In this document: positions 1-7,371 of the stretch, in pieces
Numbering within the stretch: the first letter of the stretch is position 1
Layout: each line of letters opens with the position of its first letter
Assembly (NCBI GenBank): GCA_021296095.1
Contig: JAGWBB010000017.1
Span: 44,859 to 86,277 of the forward strand
DNA: 41,419 bases
Source: Desulfurellaceae bacterium
GTDB lineage: Bacteria; Desulfobacterota; Binatia; Bin18
Reading direction: 5' to 3'
Program-made: the position numbers and the translations under genes
Notes under the pieces: model-generated
Database searches by the model: none
Seen by the model: only the letters and a program-made list of their open reading frames with translations
What the model was told of the DNA's origin: nothing

Positions 1-586
1 CCGGACGGTAGCCGCACTCCGGCAGCCAGCAGCCCTGTGCCAGGGTCCCGAAATGGTGTTCGGAACAGGCCACGCCAAGCGCAATCTGGGCCTGGACAGC
101 GGCATCCGTGCCGAGCAGGGGCAGATAGGCGTGGCTGGCGGCCGAGGTCAGCATTTCGACCCCAGCGGTCGTTTGCAGCTGGCGAAAACCGCCGATGATA
201 TCGGCCGCCAGCTCGTGCTGAAAAAATCGCCCGGTATGTTGGTAATAGCTCGCCCACAGGCCGGCCACGCGGGCCAACTCAGCCTCGTTACGGGCGGTGA
301 ACGTCCGCTGGTCGTCCCACGCGGCCCAGGTTTTGCGCTCCAGGTAGGACACAAAGCGCGGGGCGAAGCGCGGGTCGGCCAGCTGTTCCAGCAGAACCGG
401 GGTCAGCCCCAGGGTGACCTGAGGCGCGATGTTCTGGGCAATCAGCCCGCGAAAGCCCTGCAGCAGGGGCAGATAGGACTCGGCTACGGCTTCAAACAAC
501 CATTCCTCTTCGAGTTGGTCGTGGCCGAGGACATAGGGAATATGGGAGTGCAGGACGATCGCAACCGCCCCGTAAGGTCCGGGCAT
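1..586 (-). CDS. GH57 family 1,4-alpha-glucan branching enzyme, N-terminal part (runs off left edge)
   Basis: The first 195 codons are present and the rest lies beyond base 1. The product should be a cytoplasmic GH57 enzyme that forms alpha-1,6 branches in glycogen-like glucans. Visible marks are the N-terminal strand ending in HSHIPYV (residues 13-19), typical of GH57, and WLPECGY (187-193). E190 stands where GH57 branching enzymes carry the catalytic nucleophile. The region between is rich in aromatic residues, as in the (beta/alpha)7 barrel. The ATG at 584-586 has an AGGA ribosome site that overlaps the stop of the ferritin-like gene. That gene ends only 6 bases upstream, so the two are co-transcribed. 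An amylopullulanase-type or other GH57 activity is possible because the C-terminal half is missing. Confidence 0.85.
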   Translation of the reverse strand, partial: MPGPYGAVAIVLHSHIPYVLGHDQLEEEWLFEAVAESYLPLLQGFRGLIAQNIAPQVTLGLTPVLLEQLADPRFAPRFVSYLERKTWAAWDDQRTFTARNEAELARVAGLWASYYQHTGRFFQHELAADIIGGFRQLQTTAGVEMLTSAASHAYLPLLGTDAAVQAQIALGVACSEHHFGTLAQGCWLPECGYRP

Positions 587-592
587 TGGGTC

Positions 593-1009
593 CTATTCTT
601 CAAGCATCTTGCGAACTTCTTCGGCGTCCTCTTCGGCGCTGGCCAGCGCGCCTTCCAGAAACACGCGCAGGGCAGTGTTGTCGCTCGCCGTGGCCAACCG
701 GATGCACTCCTGATACTCCTCGACCGCCGCCTCTTCCAGGGCCAGACTCTCGCTCAGGATGACCTCGGACTTGGTCGAATGGGTGATCTCGGGCACCTCG
801 GTGGTCGGGATGCCGCCCAGGGAGACAATCTTGTCGGCCAGCTTGAAGGCGTCCTGCATTTCCTTCTGGACCATGCCGCGCAACCAGCCGACCATTGCCG
901 GCCGGCGCATGCCCTTGACCATATACGAGTTCTGCACGTACTGAAAAATCGTGCGGTATTCACTCTGCAAGGTCTTGTTCAGCTGTGCCAGCAATTGTTC
1001 GTCAGCCAT
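593..1009 (-). CDS. Ferritin-like / bacterioferritin-like four-helix protein
   Basis: A 138-residue protein with the length and helix pattern of the bacterioferritin/ferritin-like superfamily, which stores or oxidises iron in the cytoplasm. Carboxylate positions of a di-iron site are recognisable: E17 followed by Y18, E50, E92/E93 and E126/E127. The loop GGIPTTEVPEI (65-75) matches the conserved turn after the second helix. The two histidines of the usual ExxH pairs are missing: the first pair reads E50-M-Q-D53 and the second has A129 or E130 in that place. An open frame extends further upstream, but the ATG at 1007-1009 has a strong AAGGAGG six bases ahead. The gene is first in an operon with the GH57 gene. 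Iron chemistry is therefore uncertain although the fold is clear. Confidence 0.8.
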   Translation of the reverse strand: MADEQLLAQLNKTLQSEYRTIFQYVQNSYMVKGMRRPAMVGWLRGMVQKEMQDAFKLADKIVSLGGIPTTEVPEITHSTKSEVILSESLALEEAAVEEYQECIRLATASDNTALRVFLEGALASAEEDAEEVRKMLEE

Positions 1010-1084
1010 CGCCGCCCTCCTTGTTGTGGCTGCCGTATGACAGCCGTCCCGCTCTCGGCCGAGCGCAAAAGAACACCCGCCCGC

Positions 1085-1114
1085 ACTATAGGCCAAGAGC
1101 CCCGCTGCTGACAA
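1085..1114 (-). promoter_or_regulatory. Sigma70-like promoter of the ferritin-GH57 operon
   Basis: On the minus strand TTGTCA (1109-1114) and TATAGT (1085-1090) are separated by 18 bases. The expected start near 1078 gives a leader of about 70 bases before the ferritin-like ATG. Called from sequence match only. Confidence 0.5.
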
Positions 1115-1150
1115 GTTCTCATTATATCACCCAGATACGACTTGCACGAC

Positions 1151-1193
1151 TTGACTGTTGACCGGAACTTGGGCTAGTAAAAGCACTCCGAAT
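1151..1193 (+). promoter_or_regulatory. Candidate promoters of the CBS-domain gene (sigma70-like and ECF-like)
   Basis: TTGACT (1151-1156), 18 bases, then TAGTAA (1175-1180) is a weak sigma70-type match. Overlapping it, GGAACTT (1164-1170), 16 bases, then TCCGAAT (1187-1193) resembles the sigmaE/ECF layout. Either would give a leader of 75-90 bases. Which one is used cannot be told from sequence. Confidence 0.3.
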
Positions 1194-1272
1194 CTCGCCC
1201 CAGCCTGAGTGAACGGCCGATTGGGCAGCCTCTTTTTCTATGAATTTTTCTATGAACAAGGAGACGCGAGAC

Positions 1273-1836
1273 ATGGCAGCAGATGACCCGACAATGCGAT
1301 ATGCGAGCGAGGGCCTGGAAGAGGAAGAACATATCATTGAGGAGCGGACGGCGCCGGCCCGGCGCCCGCTGGATGAGGACGCGCTGCACGAACCGATCAG
1401 CACCCTGCCCTATGTCCCTCCTCTGAATGTCACGCCCCAGACGAGTGTGGCCGAGGCCGTCCGCCTCATGCAGGAACAGCGTGTCGGCTGCGTGCTGGTC
1501 CAAGAGGCCGAGCGCCTGGTGGGGATTTTTACGGAGCGCGACCTGCTCAACAAAGTGCTGGGCAATGACCAGGATTTGAGCCAGCTTCAAATCGAGACGG
1601 TCATGACCGCCGACCCGGAAGCCCTGCCGACCGATGCCCCGCTGGCCTTTGCCCTGAACCTCATGGGCGAGGGCGGCTTTCGGCGGCTGCCACTCGTCGA
1701 CGAGGCGCACCGTCCGGTCGGCATGCTGTCGGTCAAGCACATCATTTCCTACCTGGCCGAATTCTTTCCCGAGGCCGTCCTCAACCTGCCCCCCCGGGCC
1801 GAGCTGCTGCACCCCGGTGAGGTTGACGGCGGCTGA
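1273..1836 (+). CDS. CBS-domain pair protein
   Basis: A 187-residue protein with two CBS motifs, which usually bind adenine nucleotides and act as energy or redox sensors. A charged N-terminal tail of about 45 residues is followed by CBS1 (starting near the sequence VTPQTSVAEAVRLM, with GIFTERDLL) and CBS2 (TVMTADPEALPTDAPLAFAL, with LPLVDE and GMLSVKHI). No catalytic domain is attached, so it is a stand-alone sensor or an adaptor for an unknown partner. The ATG at 1273 is preferred over one 33 bases upstream because AAGGAG lies 9 bases before it. It faces the SDR gene tail-to-tail and is divergent from the ferritin operon. The target is unknown. Confidence 0.85.
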   Translation: MAADDPTMRYASEGLEEEEHIIEERTAPARRPLDEDALHEPISTLPYVPPLNVTPQTSVAEAVRLMQEQRVGCVLVQEAERLVGIFTERDLLNKVLGNDQDLSQLQIETVMTADPEALPTDAPLAFALNLMGEGGFRRLPLVDEAHRPVGMLSVKHIISYLAEFFPEAVLNLPPRAELLHPGEVDGG

Positions 1837-1874
1837 GGCTGAGGCTGGGGCGGCCGTGCCCGACCGAGCGCCGC

Positions 1875-2675
1875 TCAGCCGATCCGGGCGCTCTGGCCAC
1901 CGTCGACTGGCAGGATCACCCCGGTAATAAAGCGCGCCTCGTCCGAGGCCAGAAACAGCGAGGCGTGGGCAATATCCCAGCCCGTGCCCATTTTTCTGCC
2001 TAAGGGCACCTGGGCGTCGCGTTCCTGGCGCAGGGCGTCTTTGCCGATATTGCGCGCGGCCGAAATGCCCTCGATGGCCATCGGGGTATCCATCAAACCG
2101 GGCATGATGGCGTTGACCCGAATGCCGTACTTGGCATTGCCGAGCGCCATCTGATGGGTCATGGCGTTGATGCCGGCCTTGGAGGTCTTATAGGCCAACA
2201 TGCCGACCGAGCACACCGCCGCGATCGAGGAGATGCTGATGATGCTGCCGCTGCCCTGCTGGCGCATCACCGGCAGGCTGTGCTTGCAGGGCAAGAAGAC
2301 GCTCTTCATGTTGACCTCCATGATCCGGTCCCAGGTCTCCTCTTCCAGGTGGGTCGGCCCCGAGTCACGGTCGCCAATGCCGACATTGTTGTGCAGAATA
2401 TCCAGCCGGCCAAAGTGTTGGACACACTGCTCGACCATGCGCCGACAGTCGTCCGAGTTGGTCGCATCAGCCCCAAAGGCCACGGCCTGGCCGCCGTCTT
2501 TGGCGATCATTTCGCAGGTGTCCTGGGCCGACTCCAGCCGTCGGTCAACCACCAGCACCCGCGCGCCCTCGCGGGCATACACGATTGCGGTCGCCCGGCC
2601 GTTGCCGATCGTCTCGCCCGGTGTCTGGCCTGCCCCAACAACAATCGCTGCCTTGCCTGTGAGTCGGTCTGCCAT
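1875..2675 (-). CDS. Short-chain dehydrogenase/reductase (SDR)
   Basis: A 266-residue classical SDR, an NAD(P)-dependent oxidoreductase of unknown substrate. The catalytic set is S149/S150, Y162 and K166 (AYKTSK), and the C-terminal end is PVDGGQSARIG. Two details are unusual. The glycine-rich cofactor loop is lengthened (VVGAGQTPGETIGNG, residues 12-26) rather than TGxxxGxG, and NNAG reads NNVG (96-99). A D-R-R stretch after the second strand hints at NAD(P) choice but does not settle it. The start at 2675 is chosen because AAAGGAGG lies just upstream; the frame is open 19 codons further. It is a single gene with its own promoter, facing the CBS gene. Confidence 0.85.
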   Translation of the reverse strand: MADRLTGKAAIVVGAGQTPGETIGNGRATAIVYAREGARVLVVDRRLESAQDTCEMIAKDGGQAVAFGADATNSDDCRRMVEQCVQHFGRLDILHNNVGIGDRDSGPTHLEEETWDRIMEVNMKSVFLPCKHSLPVMRQQGSGSIISISSIAAVCSVGMLAYKTSKAGINAMTHQMALGNAKYGIRVNAIMPGLMDTPMAIEGISAARNIGKDALRQERDAQVPLGRKMGTGWDIAHASLFLASDEARFITGVILPVDGGQSARIG

Positions 2676-2722
2676 ACGTCCTCCTTTACGCCAGGGCCAT
2701 GCGCCCTGCGGTGTTTCACCGG

Positions 2723-2751
2723 ACGCTAGCACCGTGCCCGGCCAGGGACAA
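2723..2751 (-). promoter_or_regulatory. Sigma70-like promoter of the SDR gene
   Basis: On the minus strand TTGTCC (2746-2751) and TAGCGT (2723-2728) are exactly 17 bases apart. The predicted start near 2716 gives a 40-base leader. The same TTGTCC -35 box precedes the operon promoter at 30604-30632. Confidence 0.5.
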
Positions 2752-2828
2752 GAAAGGCGATGCCGACCGAATTAGGTGAGCTTATCCTTATCGTCTTCAC
2801 ATTTCATGAAAGTTTCATAAAAAGCGGC

Positions 2829-2856
2829 TTGACTGAATGAACGTTCATGTCATATT
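2829..2856 (+). promoter_or_regulatory. Promoter with a TetR-type palindrome in the spacer, upstream of the DUF1329 gene
   Basis: TTGACT (2829-2834) and CATATT (2851-2856) are separated by 16 bases. The spacer holds the perfect 12-base palindrome ATGAACGTTCAT (2837-2848). A second small palindrome, TTTCATGAAA, lies at 2802-2811. A palindrome lodged between -35 and -10 is the usual arrangement for a TetR-family repressor site. No TetR gene is in the window. Confidence 0.55.
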
Positions 2857-2941
2857 TGTAGCCCTTGGCAAACCACAGGAAGGGACCACGGGCGATACCG
2901 TTGGGATGGCAGAGCCACCCGGATCGTACCCAGGAGGCACA

Positions 2942-4273
2942 ATGAGGCACCGAGCTGTCCGGCTCGTCGCACTTTCCGTCTTGGCGGCTCTGCTCGCCGC
3001 AGACCGACCGGTCGCGGCTCAGGAAACCGCCCGGCGCAGCTGGAAAACCCTGGACGAACTGTCCGCCCAGGAACTCCAGGTCATTGACCGGGCGACCGCC
3101 ACCCCGCGCCACCCCGAGGTGCCCTACCTGCCGGCCGAACCCTACCCGTTCACCCCGCCCTACACCGCGGAAGAGATGGGCTATCGGCTGATGGAGTACA
3201 ACCCCCGTCCGCGCTGGTCGGGAGTCGTGGCTAACAGCTGGGCCTCAATCGGCGACACCGGCGTACTGCTGAATCCCGGCAAGTCGATTACCTTTGTCTA
3301 TTATTCACCGAGCGATCGCGGGATCACCGGGGTGCAGGCCGAGTTTCGTCTCAAGCCCGGCGAGGAAGTCTACCGCTCGCTGAGTCAGGGCGTTGCCCCG
3401 CCTGCGGCCGAGGGCTCGCAGTGGATTGCCATCCATTATCGGACCGACAAGAGTTTTCACAAGAAAGAAGAACGTTTTCGCTACTCGTCGTCCATTCGAC
3501 GCGTGCGCCATCAGGTGCCCCGACGGCGCCAGAGCCGTTTCCCCAACATGGCGCTGACCCCCGACGACTCCTACGGCCGCGACGCCTGGGAATTCCGCTG
3601 GCGGATTCTGGGTACCGACGTGGTGCATGAAACCATACGTTTTCCTCACACGCGGCCGACTATCACGCTGCGTGACCTCGACACCAACGAATTTCGCCAG
3701 TATCAGACCAAGGCGCTCAAGCCGCTGGGCGAATCCTATCCCCACTACCGGGCCGACGGCGGGGTCGAGGCCTACGTTGTCGAGGCTGTTGCCCGCGAAG
3801 ACTGGCTACCCAACTATTATGTGCCGCGTCTGATTTTCTGGCTGGACAAACACACGTTTTTTCCCCTGCGGGTCGAGCAGTACGGTCCGGACGGGAAGCT
3901 GATCCATATTGAGGTCCGGATGGCCGAGCTGTTCAACCCGGCCCTGGGCGAACACGGCTACGGCACCCGTTTCATCGTCCATTGGCATATTCCGGGCGAT
4001 ATCATGTCCTACATGTGTAACGACAGCCATAAGGTGATCGATTGGGACGAACGGGAAGCCGCAATCTACTTCAACCCCGACTTCATGCGCCGCCAGTGGT
4101 ATCTGGACACCTCCATCAAAAGCCAGGCCGAGGTGAGGTGCCGCACATCTGGCCGGGCCGGTTTCCCGACCAGCGGCCCATACACCTGTCGGCCGCCATG
4201 CAGGCCAAGCTGCACGCCCAGAATACGGCCAACCGGCTGGTTTTTCAGGGAGACAGCGCGCCTGTCCAGGTAG
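2942..4273 (+). CDS. DUF1329 family exported protein, frameshifted near the 3' end
   Basis: The protein starts with a Sec signal peptide (RHRAVRLVALSVLAALLAA, likely cut after VAA at residue 26) and continues as a DUF1329 protein, a LolA/LolB-like outer-membrane-associated family often found beside lipid and hydrocarbon catabolism genes. Typical stretches include the TP-DD-SYGRDAWEFRWR region and RRQWYLDTSIKSQAEV. Right after that point the frame changes: the annotated end (about 45 residues, rich in Arg, Pro and Cys) looks like nonsense. The frame starting after 4140 instead continues a normal DUF1329 tail (FPDQRPIHLSAAMQAKLHAQ) to a stop at 4366-4368. Removing one copy of a 5-base repeat at 4130-4139 restores a 473-residue protein. 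The ATG at 2942 has AGGAGG four bases upstream. The gene may be inactive or carry an assembly error. Confidence 0.85.
   Translation: MRHRAVRLVALSVLAALLAADRPVAAQETARRSWKTLDELSAQELQVIDRATATPRHPEVPYLPAEPYPFTPPYTAEEMGYRLMEYNPRPRWSGVVANSWASIGDTGVLLNPGKSITFVYYSPSDRGITGVQAEFRLKPGEEVYRSLSQGVAPPAAEGSQWIAIHYRTDKSFHKKEERFRYSSSIRRVRHQVPRRRQSRFPNMALTPDDSYGRDAWEFRWRILGTDVVHETIRFPHTRPTITLRDLDTNEFRQYQTKALKPLGESYPHYRADGGVEAYVVEAVAREDWLPNYYVPRLIFWLDKHTFFPLRVEQYGPDGKLIHIEVRMAELFNPALGEHGYGTRFIVHWHIPGDIMSYMCNDSHKVIDWDEREAAIYFNPDFMRRQWYLDTSIKSQAEVRCRTSGRAGFPTSGPYTCRPPCRPSCTPRIRPTGWFFRETARLSR
4130..4139 (+). repeat. 5-bp tandem duplication (GAGGT x2) causing the frameshift
   Basis: GAGGT occurs twice in a row, followed by G. 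With one copy the codons run GCC GAG GTG CCG CAC ATC TGG and join the upstream and downstream DUF1329 frames exactly. The true reading frame would then extend to 4368. Confidence 0.75.
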
Positions 4274-4381
4274 CGGCCGAGCAGACACCCGCCAGCCCAG
4301 ACCAGACCGGCACCAACGAACACGACACGGCGGCCCGCTACGTCCAGAGTCCGGCCGACCGTCCCTGACCCGTTCCCTCCT

Positions 4382-4422
4382 GCGGGCGGGAGGCTCTGTG
4401 CCCTCCGGAGTCTCCCGCCCGC
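4382..4422 (+). terminator. Strong inverted repeat after the DUF1329 gene
   Basis: GCGGGCGGGAG (4382-4392) pairs perfectly with CTCCCGCCCGC (4412-4422). The loop holds a smaller palindrome, CTCCGGAG. There is no T-run, so it may slow or stop transcription without being a classic intrinsic terminator. It begins 13 bases after the restored stop codon. Confidence 0.45.
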
Positions 4423-4516
4423 GCCCTCCAGACCGCCAGCCCTCCCCTGCCCTTGTCCCCCACCGCCGGGCGACCTATGCTCTGGCCTATCCTCTTCCGC
4501 CCAGAAAGGACTCAGC

Positions 4517-5317
4517 ATGGAGTTCCGTTACCTTATCGTCGAGCAGGCAGACGGCATCGGTCGTATCACCCTCAACCGCCCCGAGCGGCTCAACGCCATC
4601 AACGTCCGCGTCGGTCTCGAACTCCTGGAAGCCTTTGAGGACTGCGAGCGGGACGCCGACGTGCGGGTCGTGATTCTGACCGGCGCGGGCCGGGCGTTCT
4701 GCGCCGGCGACGATCTCAAGGGTATGGCCGAGCCGGGTGAGCCCTACCGGGTGTACGACGATCCGGTCAAGCAGTACGTCCAGGGCGAGGGCCGCTGGCC
4801 CCTGGTCCTGGCCAAGATGCGAGCCCTGTCCAAGCCGGTCATCGGCATGATTAACGGCCACGCCCACGGCGCCGGCTTCAATCTGGCCCTGGGCTGCGAT
4901 CTGCGGGTGATGGCCGATACGGCCACCCTGTGCATCCCGTTCGTCAAGCGCGGGATCGCCACCGGCACCAGCCTCCTCCAGCAGTTTGTGGGGATTGGCA
5001 AGGCCATGGAGTGGGCCTTACTGGCGCCTCAGCTGTCGGCCCAGGAGGCCGAGCGCTGGGGGCTGGTCAATCGGGTCGTTCCCCTCGACCAGCTCGAAGA
5101 CGCGACCCTGGAGTGGGCACGCGAGTTTGCCCAGGGGCCGACCCTGACCTACGGCTATACCAAGTCGGCCATCCTGCACGGCTGGGAAACGACAACGCCG
5201 GACAAGGCCTACGAATATCAGGGCCAGGCCCTGTATTACGCCCGCCAGACCGAGGACTTTGAGGAAGGCCGACGGGCGTTTCTGGAAAAACGTTCGCCCC
5301 GCTTCACGGGCAAATAA
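4517..5317 (+). CDS. Enoyl-CoA hydratase/isomerase family protein lacking both hydratase glutamates
   Basis: A 266-residue crotonase-fold protein acting on acyl-CoA. The fold is clear from TLNRPERLNAI (18-28), the oxyanion-hole strand AFCAGDDLKGM (60-70) and the second oxyanion loop NGHAHGAGFNLALGCD (113-128). The two acid residues of true enoyl-CoA hydratase are not in place. N122 stands where the first glutamate is expected, and the IPFVKRGI stretch (140-147) lacks the second. The protein is therefore more likely an isomerase, hydrolase or other crotonase-family enzyme than a beta-oxidation hydratase. AAAGGA precedes the ATG. It ends 6 bases from the stop of the SDR on the other strand. Confidence 0.8.
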   Translation: MEFRYLIVEQADGIGRITLNRPERLNAINVRVGLELLEAFEDCERDADVRVVILTGAGRAFCAGDDLKGMAEPGEPYRVYDDPVKQYVQGEGRWPLVLAKMRALSKPVIGMINGHAHGAGFNLALGCDLRVMADTATLCIPFVKRGIATGTSLLQQFVGIGKAMEWALLAPQLSAQEAERWGLVNRVVPLDQLEDATLEWAREFAQGPTLTYGYTKSAILHGWETTTPDKAYEYQGQALYYARQTEDFEEGRRAFLEKRSPRFTGK

Positions 5318-5323
5318 GGCGCC

Positions 5324-6196
5324 TCACAAGTCCCCGACCCGGCGTGAGGTCACGGCCTCCCCGGTGCTGCCCCGGTTGACATGGCTGTTGCGCGCCTGCG
5401 CCTCCTGCTTAAGCGAAAAGCGCCGCCACATATCCGGGCCGATGGCGGTCAGCCCACCGTCGACGACCAGGGCTTCGCCGGTCACGAAGGCGGCGTCCTG
5501 GCTGGCCAAAAACAGGGCCGCGCCGGCGATGTCCGCCCCTTTGCCGTGTTCCGGCCAGGGTTGAAAGCCGTCCATCGCCTGGGCCGTCTGCTGGGGGTCG
5601 CCCTGGTCGGTCAGCCCGGTCAGAATCGCGCCCGGGCAGATGGCGTTGACCCGAATCCGGTCCGGCGCCAGCTGAACGGCGGACGATTTTGTCAGATTGA
5701 TCACCGCCGCCTTGGCCGCCGAATAGACCAGCGGGCCGGACCCGCCGCTCAGCCCGGCGGTTGAGGCGGTATTGATAATCGCCCCGCCGTGGCCCTGTTT
5801 TTTCATGACCCGGGCGGCGTGCTTGATGCCCAGGAACACGCCCTTGGTGAGCACGTCAAACGTATAGTCCCACTCCTCGACCGCAATATCCCAGACCGGT
5901 CCGACCACCCCGCCCACCCCGGCATTATTGAAAATAATGTCGAGCCGGCCGAACTCCGACACCGCCAGCTCGACCATGGCCACAATATCGGCCTCTTTGG
6001 CCACATCGGTGCGGATAAACCGCGCCGTGTCGGTATGTCCGGCTCCGCGGGCCAGGCCGAGCGTTTTCTCGCCGTTGTCGGCGTTGTAATCGGCAATCAC
6101 GACGCGCGCCCCTTCGTCAAGAAAACGCAGGACCGTCGCCTGGCCCATTCCGCTCGCCCCGCCGGTAATCACTGCCACTTTGCCTTCGAGTCTCAT
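5324..6196 (-). CDS. Short-chain dehydrogenase/reductase (SDR) with C-terminal tail
   Basis: A 290-residue classical SDR. Cofactor loop TGGASGMG (11-18), an aspartate after the second strand (IADYN, D36) that favours NAD, NNAG (90-93), and catalytic S145, Y158 and K162 (YSAAK) are all present. The core ends near VVDGG. About 30 further polar residues follow, longer than most family members, with no recognisable motif. The ATG at 6196 is chosen over a longer open frame because AAGGAGG lies 8 bases upstream. The substrate is unknown; the neighbourhood of acyl-CoA and luciferase-like enzymes suggests an alcohol or hydroxyacyl substrate in a catabolic route. Confidence 0.85.
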   Translation of the reverse strand: MRLEGKVAVITGGASGMGQATVLRFLDEGARVVIADYNADNGEKTLGLARGAGHTDTARFIRTDVAKEADIVAMVELAVSEFGRLDIIFNNAGVGGVVGPVWDIAVEEWDYTFDVLTKGVFLGIKHAARVMKKQGHGGAIINTASTAGLSGGSGPLVYSAAKAAVINLTKSSAVQLAPDRIRVNAICPGAILTGLTDQGDPQQTAQAMDGFQPWPEHGKGADIAGAALFLASQDAAFVTGEALVVDGGLTAIGPDMWRRFSLKQEAQARNSHVNRGSTGEAVTSRRVGDL

Positions 6197-6289
6197 GGCG
6201 GCTGCCTCCTTGTGTGTTGCGTAGAAAGTCCGGCCACTGTAGCGCACTTTGGCTCGGCCGACACCACCGTCCGCCGTCCGCCACGTCTC

Positions 6290-6318
6290 TTGCATTTCCG
6301 TGGCCAGGGGTTGATAAG
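6290..6318 (+). promoter_or_regulatory. Sigma70-like promoter of the luciferase-like gene
   Basis: TTGCAT (6290-6295), 17 bases, then GATAAG (6313-6318). The predicted start near 6325 gives a leader of about 23 bases carrying the AGAGGA ribosome site. Confidence 0.4.
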
Positions 6319-6347
6319 GCAGAAAGCTCTTGAGAGGATTTTTCTCT

Positions 6348-7328
6348 ATGCAGTGTGGTATTTTTTATCAGCTCCCGTGCGCGCCCCAGCAGTCAATGCA
6401 GACCCGCTATCGCCAGACCCTGGAGCAGATCGTGTACGCCGATGCGCTCGGCTTTGACTCGGTCTGGCTGGCCGAGGCGCACTTCAACCCCAGCTTCTCG
6501 GTCATGCCCCGGCCGCTGACCGTGGCCGCCGCCTTGGCCGCGCAGACCACACGCATCCGGCTCGGCATTGGCGTCAGTCAGCTACCGCTCCACCACCCCC
6601 TGCACATTGCCGAAGAGGCCGCCACGGTTGATATGCTGAGCGATGGCCGCCTGGAGTTCGGGGCCGGCCGCGGGACCTGGAACCAGAATTTTGAGACCTT
6701 TGGCGTGCCCTGGGAGGAGCGCAGCCAGCGCCTTGAAGAAGCGTTGGATATCATTGAGCGGGCCTGGACCAGCCCGCGTTTCTCCTACCACGGCGACTAC
6801 TACGACTTTGACGCGGTCGAGGTCGTGCCCAAACCTGTCCAGCAGCCCTGCCCTCCGATTCATATAGCCGCCAACAGCCCGAGCACGGCCGTCTTCACCG
6901 GCCGCCGTGGCTATCGGGTACTCATGGCCGCCCCCATCCATCCCTGGCCCGACGATTTTCTGGGCCACCTGAAGCTCTACCGTGATACCTGTCAGGAGGT
7001 TCACGGCTCGCCGACAGCTGGGGGAGTGTCGGCTCTGTTTTTCGTTTATCCCGGCAACGATAGGGCTGATGTACGCGCCCAGGTGGCCGAAAGCCTGGCC
7101 CACCATCCTATCGGCGCCGGTCTCGACTATGCGGTGGCCGAGGAACGCATGGCGATCTACGGTCACCCAGACGAGTGCATTGCCAAGATTCGGAGCATCC
7201 AGGACAAGATTCAGTGCGACCAGCTGCTGTGCGCCCTGAATCCGGGCGGCCTGATTCCGCACGACACCATGCTCGTCGCCCTGCGCCGCCTTGCCGAAGA
7301 AGTCCTGCCGGCCATCCGCGACCTGTAG
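6348..7328 (+). CDS. LLM class flavin-dependent oxidoreductase
   Basis: A 326-residue member of the bacterial luciferase-like monooxygenase superfamily, a TIM-barrel enzyme that uses FMN or F420. Characteristic segments are the opening strand QCGIFYQLP, GFDSVWLAEAHF with the conserved barrel turn, the cis-peptide/flavin region around IRLGIGVSQLPLHHPLHIAE, and LSDGRLEFGAGRGTW. The length and the RGTWNQNFETFG stretch resemble the alkanal monooxygenase-like subgroup rather than the F420-dependent reductases further along the window. Start chosen at 6348 with AGAGGA nine bases upstream rather than at a TTG six codons earlier. Substrate unknown. Confidence 0.85.
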   Translation: MQCGIFYQLPCAPQQSMQTRYRQTLEQIVYADALGFDSVWLAEAHFNPSFSVMPRPLTVAAALAAQTTRIRLGIGVSQLPLHHPLHIAEEAATVDMLSDGRLEFGAGRGTWNQNFETFGVPWEERSQRLEEALDIIERAWTSPRFSYHGDYYDFDAVEVVPKPVQQPCPPIHIAANSPSTAVFTGRRGYRVLMAAPIHPWPDDFLGHLKLYRDTCQEVHGSPTAGGVSALFFVYPGNDRADVRAQVAESLAHHPIGAGLDYAVAEERMAIYGHPDECIAKIRSIQDKIQCDQLLCALNPGGLIPHDTMLVALRRLAEEVLPAIRDL

Positions 7329-7353
7329 GGGCGGGTTTAAAGCCCGTCCCTAC
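7325..7353. repeat. REP-like palindrome / possible terminator between convergent genes
   Basis: GTAGGGGCGGGTTT is followed at once by AAAGCCCGTCCCTAC, a near-perfect dyad with one G-T pair and one bulged base. It includes the stop codon of the upstream gene. Sequences of this kind (reading GFKPAPT on one strand) are a familiar dispersed palindromic repeat in many bacterial genomes. Only one copy is in this window. Confidence 0.5.
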
Positions 7354-7371
7354 CGCCTCTTGCGTCATCCC

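Noticed and set aside
53-1111. Long plus-strand open frame opposite the GH57 and ferritin-like genes
   Set aside because: It mirrors two genes with clear motifs and ribosome sites on the other strand; its own sequence is low-complexity and has no family signs.
1831-1880. GGCTGAG/CTCAGCC inverted repeat spanning the CBS and SDR stops
   Set aside because: Seven-base arms with a long GC-rich loop are expected by chance at this composition.
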